Below are positions 7,204 to 13,893 of a stretch of 13,893 nt of DNA, piece by piece; the stretch's first letter is position 1; every line of letters begins with the position of its first letter. A program made the translations under genes and the position numbers. The notes under the pieces were generated by a model that had not been told where the DNA came from, did no database searches, and saw only the letters and a list, made by a program, of their open reading frames with translations. Source of the stretch: an uncultured Clostridia bacterium (GTDB lineage: Bacteria > Bacillota > Clostridia > Christensenellales > UBA1242); assembly GCA_948439925.1 (NCBI GenBank), contig CAOJNR010000008.1:1-13893 (forward strand), written 5' to 3'.

Positions 7204-8967
7204 ATGAAAAAGAGAAAAGATATTGCTGAAAATTACAAATGGGATTTATCAGAATACTGCACAAGCGATGAAGATTTCTATGAAAAATGCAAAAAAATTG
7301 AAAGTTTGATTCCAAAAATTGAAAAATTTAAAGGAAAACTCAACAACAAAAAGGATATTTTGGCGTATCTGAAAGAGTCAAAAACTCTCGACCAACTCGG
7401 AAGTGACGCCGGAATATATTGCAATTCAAGGCTGAACACAGACTTGTCCGATCGCAAAGCCAATGAGATGAACGAGCATCTTTCCTTTCTTGGTCAAAAA
7501 CTAAGCGAGCGAACTGTTTTTGTGGATAATGAAATATATGCACTCAGCGATGAACTTCTTGATGACATTATTGCTGACAAAGCTTTCAAGGATTATGACA
7601 AATATTTCAAGGACATAAAATCATTTAAAAAGCACATTCTTCATCCAGAGGTCGAAAATTTTTTGTCAGGTGTGAATTTCTTTGGCACTTTTTATTCAAA
7701 TATGAAAAAATTCACAGATGTGAATTTGAAGTTTGATGACATTAAAGACAGCAAAGGAAAAGCGCATAAGCTTGACAGTTCACTTTATGGACTTTATCTT
7801 CGTGACAAAGACAGAGAACTTCGCAAAAACTGCATTATTGAAACACACAAAAAGTATGGCGACAACATTGACTTTCTTGCAAACAATTATGTTGGCTATC
7901 TTAAAAAAGACTGCTATATGGCTCGTGCGAGAAAGTTTGATTCGGCACTTGCTTGTGCGCTTGACGAAGAGGATGTAACAAAGCAGGTGTATTCAAGTCT
8001 TATCAAAGCAGTTCGTGAAAACCTGCCAATTCTTTTTAAATATTTTGAAATAAAAAAGAAAAAACTTGGGCTTAAAGATTTCTATAATTATGACGCATCT
8101 GCACCAATGAACAAATCACCTGCAAAAAAATATAGTTATCAGGAGGCAATTTCTCTTATCAAAAATGCAGTTGCGCCTCTTGGCGAAGAATATGTTTCGC
8201 TAATACAACGTGCTTATGATGAACGTTGGATTGATGCTATGCCAAATGAGAACAAGCGTAGTGGTGCATATGAAATTTGTGGCTATCTGCGTCATCCACT
8301 CGTTCTGACAAATTTTAATGGAACTTATGACTCAGTTACGACACTCGCGCATGAACTTGGTCACGCCATGCACTCATATTTTTCAAACAAAAATCAACCA
8401 AAGCCAAAAACTGACATAATGATTTTTGTTGCAGAAATTGCAAGCACCACAAATGAAATGCTTCTTATTCATCACTTATTGAACAACACAACAAACAAAA
8501 ATGAGCGTAGCGCGCTTGCAAATATCATTTTTGATGACGCAAAGGCGACAATTTATCGTCAGACTATGTTTGCTGAGTTTGAAGAGAGAGCGCACGCGCT
8601 TATTGAAGAGAATAAGCCTGTCACAAAAGACACACTCAATGAACTTTATTTTGACCTAAATAAGACCTATTTTGGCAAGAGAGTCAAACTCGTCAAAGAA
8701 ATTCAATATGAATGGGCTAGGATTCCTCACTTCTTCACATCATTCTATGTTTACAAATATGCGGTTGGACTTTTGTGTGCAATGTATTTCACAAACAGCA
8801 TTTTGAAAGGTGAGGAAGGCGCAGTTGAGCGTTATCTCGGTTTCCTTTCTTCTGGCGGAAAAGATACGCCAATCAACATTTTGAAAGAGGCTGGTTGTGA
8901 CGTGGAAGATCCAAAAACTTTTGAAAGCAGTTTTGAGTATTTAAAATCACTTTTAAAAGAATTGTAA
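7204..8967 (+). CDS. pepF: Oligoendopeptidase F-like zinc metallopeptidase (family M3B)
   Basis: At 587 residues this matches the usual length of PepF, a cytosolic metallopeptidase that cuts short peptides of roughly 7 to 17 residues in the characterised lactococcal enzyme. The zinc site is complete: H383-E384-L-G-H387 in TLAHELGHAMH, and the third ligand E411 in FVAEIASTTNEM, 28 residues on, as in M3 peptidases. The C-terminal region with HFFTSFYVYKYAVG is also characteristic of PepF. There is no signal peptide, consistent with action in the cytoplasm on imported or degradation-derived peptides. ATG 7204 has GGGAGAG closely upstream. The next gene starts 51 bases after its stop, in an AT-rich gap without an obvious terminator, so the two may be cotranscribed. 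Confidence 0.95.
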   Translation: MKKRKDIAENYKWDLSEYCTSDEDFYEKCKKIESLIPKIEKFKGKLNNKKDILAYLKESKTLDQLGSDAGIYCNSRLNTDLSDRKANEMNEHLSFLGQKLSERTVFVDNEIYALSDELLDDIIADKAFKDYDKYFKDIKSFKKHILHPEVENFLSGVNFFGTFYSNMKKFTDVNLKFDDIKDSKGKAHKLDSSLYGLYLRDKDRELRKNCIIETHKKYGDNIDFLANNYVGYLKKDCYMARARKFDSALACALDEEDVTKQVYSSLIKAVRENLPILFKYFEIKKKKLGLKDFYNYDASAPMNKSPAKKYSYQEAISLIKNAVAPLGEEYVSLIQRAYDERWIDAMPNENKRSGAYEICGYLRHPLVLTNFNGTYDSVTTLAHELGHAMHSYFSNKNQPKPKTDIMIFVAEIASTTNEMLLIHHLLNNTTNKNERSALANIIFDDAKATIYRQTMFAEFEERAHALIEENKPVTKDTLNELYFDLNKTYFGKRVKLVKEIQYEWARIPHFFTSFYVYKYAVGLLCAMYFTNSILKGEEGAVERYLGFLSSGGKDTPINILKEAGCDVEDPKTFESSFEYLKSLLKEL

Positions 8968-9018
8968 GAAAAATATAGTTTTTTAATTTTAAATTTTATT
9001 GTCACGAGGAGGAGAAAA

Positions 9019-9855
9019 TTGAGAGATTTAGCAATAGGCGTAAGGTGCGAAGAAAAACCAATGAATCACGGCTTTTCAAATGAGGAGAGCGTAAAACTTA
9101 TCGCTGAGGCGGGATTTAAAAAGGTTTTTATGTCTTTTCAAAATGAACATCTGAGTGGTGGGGGGGGGTATCGAAAGTATCTAAACCTAATCCGAGAAAA
9201 CAACTTGGAAGTTTCTTTTGTTCATCTAGGTTATCGTGTTAATCAAGGCATTGCAACGCTTTGGGAAGAGGGCGAAGCAGGTGACGAGCTTATAAATGAC
9301 TATATCAAAGACCTTGACATTGTTGCATCAGACGGAATAAAGATGGTGTGTATGCATGTCACAAAAAGCAACCGTCAATCGCCAATGTCTGAAATTGGAA
9401 TCGCGAGAATGAGAAAACTTCTTGACCATGCTGAAAAACTTGGAATTGAAGTTGCACTTGAAAACACTGTTTGGCCAGGGTATATTGAGTTTATTTGCGA
9501 CCATATCAAAAGTCCGAATTTGAAAGTTTGTCTAGATAGTGGTCATAATCACGTTTATTTTAAAGATTCTTTTAATTTTGACAAATTCAAAAACAAGATT
9601 GCATGTGTGCATTTGCACGATAATGACGGAACTGCTGACCAACACTTGTTGCCATATGATGGCAATATTGATTGGGGCAAATTGATTTGTGACTTAAAAG
9701 ATTCTGGCTATCAAGGCGATATAACAAGTGAGTCGGTTTATAAAGAAAGTTATCAACATATAACCCCATTGGAGTTTTTCATTGAGGCGAAAAACAGACT
9801 CGCGCGAATTGCAGAAAACCTAGCAAAACTTGAAGAAGAAGATGAGAGAAAGTAA
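9019..9855 (+). CDS. Sugar phosphate isomerase/epimerase-like TIM-barrel protein with internal G9 tract
   Basis: A 278-residue protein of the xylose-isomerase-like TIM-barrel superfamily, which includes sugar isomerases and epimerases, inosose dehydratases and endonuclease IV. The metal ligands expected for this fold are visible: E148 in VALENTVW, D173 and H176 in CLDSGHNHV, H198 and H200 in CVHLHDND, and E238 in SESVYKES. CVHLHDNDG is typical of the sugar epimerase side rather than endonuclease IV. The substrate is unknown. The start is TTG 9019, with AGGAGG at 9007-9012 and six bases of spacing. Residues 47-50 are four glycines encoded by GGT followed by nine consecutive G (9160-9168), an oddity in such AT-rich DNA; loss or gain of one G would shift the frame early and abolish the protein. 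As written the frame is intact. Confidence 0.88.
   Translation: MRDLAIGVRCEEKPMNHGFSNEESVKLIAEAGFKKVFMSFQNEHLSGGGGYRKYLNLIRENNLEVSFVHLGYRVNQGIATLWEEGEAGDELINDYIKDLDIVASDGIKMVCMHVTKSNRQSPMSEIGIARMRKLLDHAEKLGIEVALENTVWPGYIEFICDHIKSPNLKVCLDSGHNHVYFKDSFNFDKFKNKIACVHLHDNDGTADQHLLPYDGNIDWGKLICDLKDSGYQGDITSESVYKESYQHITPLEFFIEAKNRLARIAENLAKLEEEDERK
9160..9168 (+). repeat. G9 homopolymer inside a coding sequence
   Basis: Nine G in a row within codons 48-50 of the TIM-barrel gene. Runs of this length are classic sites of slipped-strand length change in phase-variable genes. In this reading the length keeps the gene in frame. Confidence 0.9.
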
Positions 9856-9859
9856 AATA

Positions 9860-9889
9860 AAAAAACACCTAAATTTTAGGTGTTTTTTA
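9860..9889. terminator. Bidirectional intrinsic terminator
   Basis: CACCTAA (9866-9872) pairs with TTAGGTG (9876-9882), flanked by an A run on the left and six T on the right. It lies between the stop of the plus-strand TIM-barrel gene and the stop of the minus-strand cysteine-rich gene, and its symmetry suits termination from both sides. Confidence 0.88.
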
Positions 9890-9890
9890 T

Positions 9891-10241
9891 TTAGTCACAT
9901 CGTCTGTTTAGCATATAGCCTGCGAGAAAGTAGATTGCTCCGCAGGGAATTGAAAAGTTCACGCATCCGCATCCGCCAAAGTTTTGTGGGCAGTGTGAAG
10001 ATTGACAGTTGTTGCATGGTGGACATGGTTGTGGAAAGTTATTGCATGGCGAGCAAAAGCATGGCGCTTGACAATGTTCAAATTGGCAGTTATGCTGAAA
10101 GTTAGGGCAATAACAGTTAGGGCAAGAATGATTAAATTCGGGTGGGCAGTTGCAAGGATTGCAAGAGAAATTGCAGTTTGGACATCCGCAACAGCCGTGA
10201 AGGTCGATATAGTTTCCTGCGCGATATGAATTAAGTAACAT
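9891..10241 (-). CDS. Cysteine-rich small protein of unknown function
   Basis: A 116-residue protein with 23 cysteines, about one residue in five. I recognise no family. After a short lead (MLLNSYRAGNYIDLHG) come closely spaced cysteine pairs, mostly CxC or CxxC, such as CCGCPNC, CPNCYC, CFCSPC and CPPCNNC, separated by Asn, Pro, Phe and His. The last 20 residues, from IPCGAIYFLAGYMLNRRC, are more hydrophobic and could touch a membrane or pack as a helix. There is no classical signal peptide. It is a true gene rather than a chance frame: AGAGGA stands a few bases before the ATG on the minus strand, the coding stretch fills the gap exactly, and a bidirectional terminator lies right behind its stop. 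Metal binding (metallothionein- or zinc-like) or a disulfide-linked coat or surface protein are both possible; nothing here decides. It stands alone, divergent from the YkvI-like gene. Confidence 0.75.
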   Translation of the reverse strand: MLLNSYRAGNYIDLHGCCGCPNCNFSCNPCNCPPEFNHSCPNCYCPNFQHNCQFEHCQAPCFCSPCNNFPQPCPPCNNCQSSHCPQNFGGCGCVNFSIPCGAIYFLAGYMLNRRCD

Positions 10242-10311
10242 ATTTATCCTCTTTTAAATATAAAATTTGATTTTGATTTTTAAATTATTTCTTTTTTATT
10301 TGGTACTTTAA

Positions 10312-10317
10312 TAGAAT
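10312..10317 (+). promoter_or_regulatory. Possible -10 element just upstream of the YkvI-like gene
   Basis: TAGAAT lies so close to ATG 10325 that transcription would start at or next to the start codon. The matching -35 (TTCTTT, 10289-10294) is poor. The 83-base gap between this gene and the divergent cysteine-rich gene must hold promoters for both, but no other clear pair is visible. Confidence 0.3.
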
Positions 10318-10324
10318 ACAGTAG

Positions 10325-11329
10325 ATGAAAGTTTTTTCGGCTATACTTGTGATTGTTGGCACGGTTATTGGTTCTGGCTTTATGAGCGGGAAGGAGATTG
10401 TTGTTTTCTTTTCGCGTTTTGGCGTGTTTTCTTTCCCGTGCATTGTGCTTGCCTTCTTTTTGTTTTGGCTTTTATTTAATTTCTTCCTAAAAAATGGCGA
10501 AAAAGCAGATGAAAAACTGAAAAAATCCAAATTTTCAAACATAATTAATTTTCTTATATGCACAATTTTGTCATCAGCTATGATAGCGGGATGCACTCAA
10601 CTTTTGTCGGGACTTTCAGACATAATTAAGTATACTGTTTTGTGTGCAATACTTTTATATTGTTTTTTCATTATCAAGAAGGGACTTGGCAGTCTTGAAA
10701 AAGCCAATTTTGTGCTTGTGCCGATTATGGTTATTGTTTTGCTCATTGGCCTTGGCTTTGCCGAGCATTCGTCGAGTGGGCAGTTGTTTAGATCATCATA
10801 TTTTTCTTCATGGGGACTTTTCTACTGCTTTTTATATGTGCTTTTAAACACATCAAATTCCTGCATTGTTCTTGCTAAGCTTGGAAAAGGTTTAAGCGAA
10901 AAGCAAAAAGCACGAGTGTCTTTTTTATCAGCTCTCGCGCTTTTCGTGATACTTTTTTTAGCAAATTTAGTGTTACTTCAAAACAAAGATGTTTTTTCAC
11001 AAGATATGCCACTTTTATCATTGTTTGATAGACCTTGGTCATTTGTGATGCAAGCAGTGATTCTGCTTGGATGTGTAACAACGCTTTTCTCACTTGTGTT
11101 TGCCTCATCTGGTTCTGTGAGAGGGCTGTGCAGAAATAATTTTTTTGTGGGCGCGACAAGTGTTATTCTTCCGCTTGCAATCAGTGTTGGCGGATTTGGA
11201 AACATTGTTTCACTCCTTTATCCGTTGACAAGCATACTGGCGGTGTTTCTTCTTTGCGATTTATTTTGGATACCGTTTTTCAAGAGGGCATACGCAAAGA
11301 TACATTCCGCCCGCAAGGACACAAAGTAA
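10325..11329 (+). CDS. ykvI: YkvI-family multi-spanning membrane protein (putative transporter)
   Basis: A 334-residue, strongly hydrophobic protein with about ten predicted spans. The first span holds VGTVIGSGFMSGKEIVVFF (11-29) followed by SRFG, the hallmark of the YkvI group within the amino-acid/polyamine transporter superfamily, where the G-rich break in helix 1 normally forms the substrate site. The substrate is not known for this group. The C-terminus ends with a short basic tail (KRAYAKIHSARKDTK). No good ribosome binding site precedes ATG 10325; a GTG at codon 9 has none either, so ATG is kept. Its last 69 bases overlap, on the opposite strand, the end of the ABC permease gene, and no terminator separates them. 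Identity as a membrane protein is certain, the family assignment likely, and the function unknown. Confidence 0.8.
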   Translation: MKVFSAILVIVGTVIGSGFMSGKEIVVFFSRFGVFSFPCIVLAFFLFWLLFNFFLKNGEKADEKLKKSKFSNIINFLICTILSSAMIAGCTQLLSGLSDIIKYTVLCAILLYCFFIIKKGLGSLEKANFVLVPIMVIVLLIGLGFAEHSSSGQLFRSSYFSSWGLFYCFLYVLLNTSNSCIVLAKLGKGLSEKQKARVSFLSALALFVILFLANLVLLQNKDVFSQDMPLLSLFDRPWSFVMQAVILLGCVTTLFSLVFASSGSVRGLCRNNFFVGATSVILPLAISVGGFGNIVSLLYPLTSILAVFLLCDLFWIPFFKRAYAKIHSARKDTK

Positions 11330-12058
11330 GACAATGCTGGTCATGACGATGTCGAGTTGGAGCATTTGGCTTCCGTAGTTTATAAGGTAGCCAAGTCCTG
11401 CTTTGCTTGAAAGATATTCACCCATAACTGTTCCGACCCAACTGAGTCCCACATTTATTTTTAGGACTGAGATAAACTCGGGCAGTGAGTGTGGAAGAAT
11501 AAGTTTGAAAAGAATTTGAAATTTGTTTGCGTGCATTGATTTCATCAGCATGATTTTATCTTGCTCACATGAGATGAATGCACCAAGCATTGACATTGTT
11601 GTGATTATTATGCAAATAAGCACGCACATAACAATGGTTGCACCTGTGCCTGAGCCTACCCATAAAACGATAAGCGGACCGAGGGCAATTTTTGGCAGAG
11701 AGTTGAGGATGATAAGATAAGGTTCAAATATCTTTCTTAACCTTTCGCTCCACCAAAGCAAAATTGCGATTATTGTGCCAAGGACTATGGCGATGATAAA
11801 TCCGAGGACGGTTTCGTATAGTGATGTCCAAATATGAATCCAAAGATTGCCTGAACTTGCAAGCGTGGCAAGTGTTGTGGCTATCCTTGATGGACTTGAA
11901 AAGAAGAAGGGGTCTAGGACGCCGACGGATGAGAACAGTTCCCATATTCCGAGGAATGCAATAAAAACGAAAATCTGCCAAAAGGCAACGAGAGCCTTTT
12001 CTTTTTTAAGTTTTTTTAAATATCTTGCATGTGCTTTCGAGTAGTTTATTTTTTTCAT
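11261..12058 (-). CDS. ABC importer permease, nitrate/sulfonate/taurine/thiamine-precursor type
   Basis: A 265-residue inner-membrane subunit of an importer of the SsuC/TauC/ThiX type. It has a basic N-terminal tail, a first span near residues 24-39, and further spans including YETVLGFIIAIVLGTIIAIL. The cytoplasmic loop ILNSLPKIALGPLIVLWVG and the region MKSMHANKFQILFKLILP correspond to the conserved loop that docks on the ATPase. The start is placed at 12058 because its ATG overlaps the TAA of the ATPase gene as TAATG, a translational-coupling arrangement; an earlier in-frame ATG at 12076 lies inside the ATPase gene and is less likely. The 3' end overlaps the convergent YkvI-like gene by 69 bases. 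Substrate unknown: this subfamily carries sulfonates, nitrate, riboflavin or thiamine precursors. Confidence 0.9.
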   Translation of the reverse strand: MKKINYSKAHARYLKKLKKEKALVAFWQIFVFIAFLGIWELFSSVGVLDPFFFSSPSRIATTLATLASSGNLWIHIWTSLYETVLGFIIAIVLGTIIAILLWWSERLRKIFEPYLIILNSLPKIALGPLIVLWVGSGTGATIVMCVLICIIITTMSMLGAFISCEQDKIMLMKSMHANKFQILFKLILPHSLPEFISVLKINVGLSWVGTVMGEYLSSKAGLGYLINYGSQMLQLDIVMTSIVLLCVLAGGMYLCVCPLEKRYPK

Positions 12059-12813
12059 TAGGTCAGATTTCTCCAAATCTTATCAAAATTTTTGCCAAAA
12101 TCTTTATCTTCCCGTTTCTTTAATGGTGTTGACCCTTCGAAATTCAGTTTCATAACTTCCTTGACAGACGCTGGTCTTGAAGAAAGGATTATAACTTTAT
12201 CTGACATAGATAGCGCTTCTGAAATGTCGTGTGTGACAAGAAGAGCTGTCTTTTTTTCATTTTTGATTATCTCAAAAACATCGTCACAAACTTTGAGTCT
12301 GGTTTGGAAGTCTAGCGCTGAGAAGGGTTCGTCAAGAAGCAGAAGTTGTGGCTGTAAGGCTAGCGTTCTTATGAGCGCAACGCGCTGACGCATACCACCA
12401 CTCAGCTGACGGGGCTTTTTGTTTTTGAAGTTGTAGAGATCATATTTTTTTAAAAGTTCTTCGCAAAGAGCGAGCATTTTTTCATCTTTCTTTTTCTTTT
12501 GTATTTCAAGTCCTAGTGTTATGTTTTGCCAAATTGTGCGCCATTCGAAAAGTTGGTCACGCTGGAACATATATCCAATTCGCGAATCGTTCTTTTCAAT
12601 CTTTTTTCCGTCCAAAAGTATTTCGCCTTCTGATGCTGAAAGAAGACCAGCAACAAGTGACAAGATGGTGGTTTTTCCGCAACCGCTTGGGCCGACCAAA
12701 GAAGCAAATTCGCAACTGCCTATATCAAAAGATAATCTGTCAAGTGCGTGAATTTCACTTTCCTTTGTCTGATAGAAATAACTTACATCTTTAAACTCTA
12801 AGAATTTTTCCAT
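12058..12813 (-). CDS. ABC importer ATPase, nitrate/sulfonate/taurine type
   Basis: A 251-residue ATPase that powers the neighbouring permease. All motifs are intact: Walker A GPSGCGKTT (41-49), Q-loop Q84 in YMFQRDQLFEWRT, signature LSGGMRQR (137-144), Walker B LLLLDEPFSALD with D161 and E162, and switch H195 in LVTHDISEAL. The FQRDQL.EWRT pattern after the Q-loop is usual for SsuB/TauB/ThiZ relatives. ATG at 12813 (minus strand) has AGAGG about 11 bases upstream, a rather long spacing. It is the first gene of a two-gene operon with the permease. No substrate-binding protein gene lies on either side, so that subunit must be encoded elsewhere or be lost. I see no thiamine, flavin or other known riboswitch in the 146-base gap upstream. 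Confidence 0.93.
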   Translation of the reverse strand: MEKFLEFKDVSYFYQTKESEIHALDRLSFDIGSCEFASLVGPSGCGKTTILSLVAGLLSASEGEILLDGKKIEKNDSRIGYMFQRDQLFEWRTIWQNITLGLEIQKKKKDEKMLALCEELLKKYDLYNFKNKKPRQLSGGMRQRVALIRTLALQPQLLLLDEPFSALDFQTRLKVCDDVFEIIKNEKKTALLVTHDISEALSMSDKVIILSSRPASVKEVMKLNFEGSTPLKKREDKDFGKNFDKIWRNLT

Positions 12814-12894
12814 TTGTTTTTCGACCTCTACAATATCAGTTTAGTTTTCTTTTCATTTTGTGTGCAAACTTTTCAAAAAAAATGGCAGTGAAAC

Positions 12895-12924
12895 TTGTTT
12901 TGGTGCTTTTTGTGCTTTATTATA
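12895..12924. promoter_or_regulatory. Possible divergent promoter region between the ABC importer and the phage genes
   Basis: On the plus strand TTGTTT (12895-12900) and TATTAT (12918-12923) are 17 bases apart and point to the phage-like genes. On the minus strand a perfect TATAAT occupies 12919-12924, one base offset, and points to the ABC importer, though its -35 is poor. The overlapping -10 boxes would make the two directions compete. The rest of the 12814-12959 gap shows nothing else. Confidence 0.4.
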
Positions 12925-12959
12925 TGGTCAAAAGTTGCAACTAGGGAGTTTTTAAGTCA

Positions 12960-13247
12960 ATGGAGGAGGAAGAAAAGATAAAAAAAGCGCTTCTCAAAAA
13001 AGCGCTTGGCTATTCGGCTGACGAGGTGGTTATGGAATATGCCACCGACGAAGAAGGTTTGCCAAAACTTATCAAGAAGAAGGTAACCAAAAAGCATTTC
13101 AGCCCTGACATATCGGCTATCAAAGTGCTGTTTGAAAAATATTATAAAACCTATGCCGAAGAGATTGCAGGCATGACCGACTCTGAACTTGAAGAGGAAA
13201 GGGAGCGACTTTTACAAATTATTAAGGAGGAAGAAGGTGGAAATTAG
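12960..13247 (+). CDS. Small phage-type protein, resembles C-terminal part of a small terminase
   Basis: A 95-residue charged protein. The core, YSADEVVMEYATDEEGLPK, then LIKKKVTKKHFSPDISAIK, is the kind of segment seen in small phage proteins encoded near the packaging genes, including the C-terminal region of some small terminase subunits. The N-terminal DNA-binding helix-turn-helix of a full small terminase is absent. The C-terminal third (SELEEERERLLQIIKEEE) is a likely coiled coil. It is followed by a zinc-ribbon-like protein whose start overlaps this stop, and then by a portal gene, so a packaging or capsid-assembly role is plausible. ATG 12960 has GGGAG about 11 bases upstream. Family recognition is from memory of similar phage clusters and is only moderate. 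Confidence 0.65.
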   Translation: MEEEEKIKKALLKKALGYSADEVVMEYATDEEGLPKLIKKKVTKKHFSPDISAIKVLFEKYYKTYAEEIAGMTDSELEEERERLLQIIKEEEGGN

Positions 13248-13455
13248 AGAAACAAAATATCTAACCAAATGCGATTTTTATGGTTGCAACAACTTGGCAA
13301 AATATTCCTTTTCAACCAAAGGGATAATAAGGCGCGACCTGTCTTTTTGTGAAAGTTGCATGAGGGGAATGTATGAGTCAATCGCAAAGTTGCAAACACC
13401 AAAAGGGATTGAAGGTCCTTTTAAAACCAAACAGAAATTAAGGAGAGAAAAATGA
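13237..13455 (+). CDS. Small four-cysteine zinc-ribbon-like protein, phage-associated
   Basis: A 72-residue protein with C12-x4-C17 and C38-x2-C41, spaced like a small zinc-binding fold; the tail is basic (PFKTKQKLRREK) and could touch DNA or RNA. GTG 13237 is taken as the start because AAGGAGG (13224-13230) lies six bases upstream; a longer frame back to 13189 would run deep into the previous gene. It overlaps the preceding gene by 11 bases and its TGA overlaps the ATG of the portal gene (ATGA), so the three genes form one translationally coupled unit. I do not recognise a named family. Confidence 0.7.
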   Translation: MEIRETKYLTKCDFYGCNNLAKYSFSTKGIIRRDLSFCESCMRGMYESIAKLQTPKGIEGPFKTKQKLRREK

Positions 13456-13893
13456 TAAGAGAAAACATTAAAGCAAAAAAAGAAGACAGCAAAGAGAACA
13501 AAAAGATTGTTGAAGAAGTGATGAGGGATTTTCACGCACGAGCAGAGGCTCGACGCAGTTTTGACACAATTTGGCAACTTAATATGAACTATCTTATGGG
13601 CAATCAATATTGCGATGTCGGTTACGGCGGAATGATTGAAGAAACTGACAGACAATTCTTTTGGCAAGAGCGTGAGGTGTTCAATCATATAGCGCCAATA
13701 TTTGATATCAGATTTTCAAAATTATCAAAGATTAAGCAACAAGTGCATATTTTGCCAGCAACAAATGATGAGCGTGACAAACAGACTGCAAAAATTTCAA
13801 ACAAGATTTTAAGTTCTGTTGAAAACAAACTTGGTTTGCCTGCAAAAGTGAATCAAGCGATAAAATGGAGCGAAGTTTGCGGAACAAGTTTCT
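13452..13893 (+). CDS. Phage portal protein, N-terminal part (runs off the right edge)
   Basis: The frame from ATG 13452 stays open to the last base, giving 147 residues. The sequence has the features of the N-terminal region of tailed-phage portal proteins of the type found in clostridial prophages: a charged lead, then RRSFDTIWQLNMNYLMGNQY, then EVFNHIAPIFDIRFSKLS, LPATNDERDKQTAKISNK and WSEVCGTSF. The portal is a dodecameric ring at one capsid corner through which DNA is packed by the terminase. AGGAGAG lies six bases upstream and the ATG overlaps the previous stop as ATGA. Complete portals are usually 400-700 residues, so most of this one is outside the window. Whether the prophage is intact cannot be seen from here. 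Confidence 0.82.
   Translation, partial: MIRENIKAKKEDSKENKKIVEEVMRDFHARAEARRSFDTIWQLNMNYLMGNQYCDVGYGGMIEETDRQFFWQEREVFNHIAPIFDIRFSKLSKIKQQVHILPATNDERDKQTAKISNKILSSVENKLGLPAKVNQAIKWSEVCGTSF

Noticed and set aside
9830..10229. Plus-strand open frames across the cysteine-rich gene
   Set aside because: They run through the bidirectional terminator or lack ribosome binding sites; the minus-strand frame has a good one and a coherent protein.
10285..10596. Minus-strand open frame inside the YkvI-like gene
   Set aside because: It is the reverse complement of well-supported hydrophobic coding sequence and has no protein-like features.
12814..12959. Riboswitch (thiamine or flavin) or tRNA attachment site before the ABC importer and phage genes
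   Set aside because: None of the conserved segments of those riboswitches and no cloverleaf could be found in the gap.
1..13893. CRISPR array, rRNA or tRNA genes, insertion sequences
   Set aside because: No spaced direct repeats, no recognisable structural RNA gene and no transposase reading frame were seen on either strand.

Overview
The window is low-G+C bacterial chromosome that reads like an uncultured member of the Bacillota (Clostridia-like). The reasons are AT-rich codon use, strong AGGAGG-type ribosome binding sites, several TTG and GTG starts, short A/U-rich intrinsic terminators, and a gene set of PepF-type oligoendopeptidase, YkvI-like membrane protein and NifS-type desulfurase. 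The lineage is inferred from style; no rRNA or tRNA gene is present to fix it.

Layout. Bases 1-1287 are the 3' part of an isoleucyl-tRNA synthetase gene, closed by a terminator. Bases 1288-1873 hold a broken, unrecognised gene, two long homopolymer runs, and a 133-base palindromic element whose arms would fold into a perfect four-way junction. A half-size ABC exporter (1874-3655) follows with its own terminator. A promoter near 3740 then starts a likely operon: SAM-dependent methyltransferase, cysteine desulfurase, an unusual ferredoxin/thioredoxin-like fusion protein, and an RluA-type pseudouridine synthase. A second promoter near 7152 precedes an M3 oligoendopeptidase and a sugar-isomerase-like TIM-barrel protein that carries a run of nine G inside its coding sequence; a bidirectional terminator ends this unit.

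On the other side of that terminator a minus-strand gene encodes a 116-residue protein with 23 cysteines. It is divergent from a YkvI-family membrane protein. The 3' end of the YkvI gene overlaps by 69 bases the end of a minus-strand ABC importer pair (permease plus ATPase of the nitrate/sulfonate/thiamine-precursor type) that has no substrate-binding protein here.

From 12960 to the right edge three tightly overlapping plus-strand genes look like the start of a prophage structural module: a small packaging-associated protein, a four-cysteine zinc-ribbon-like protein, and a phage portal protein that runs off the end.

I did not find a complete new multi-gene system. The best candidates for undescribed biology are the four-way-junction element, the desulfurase plus ferredoxin/thioredoxin-like pair, the cysteine-rich protein, and the G9 tract as a possible phase switch.
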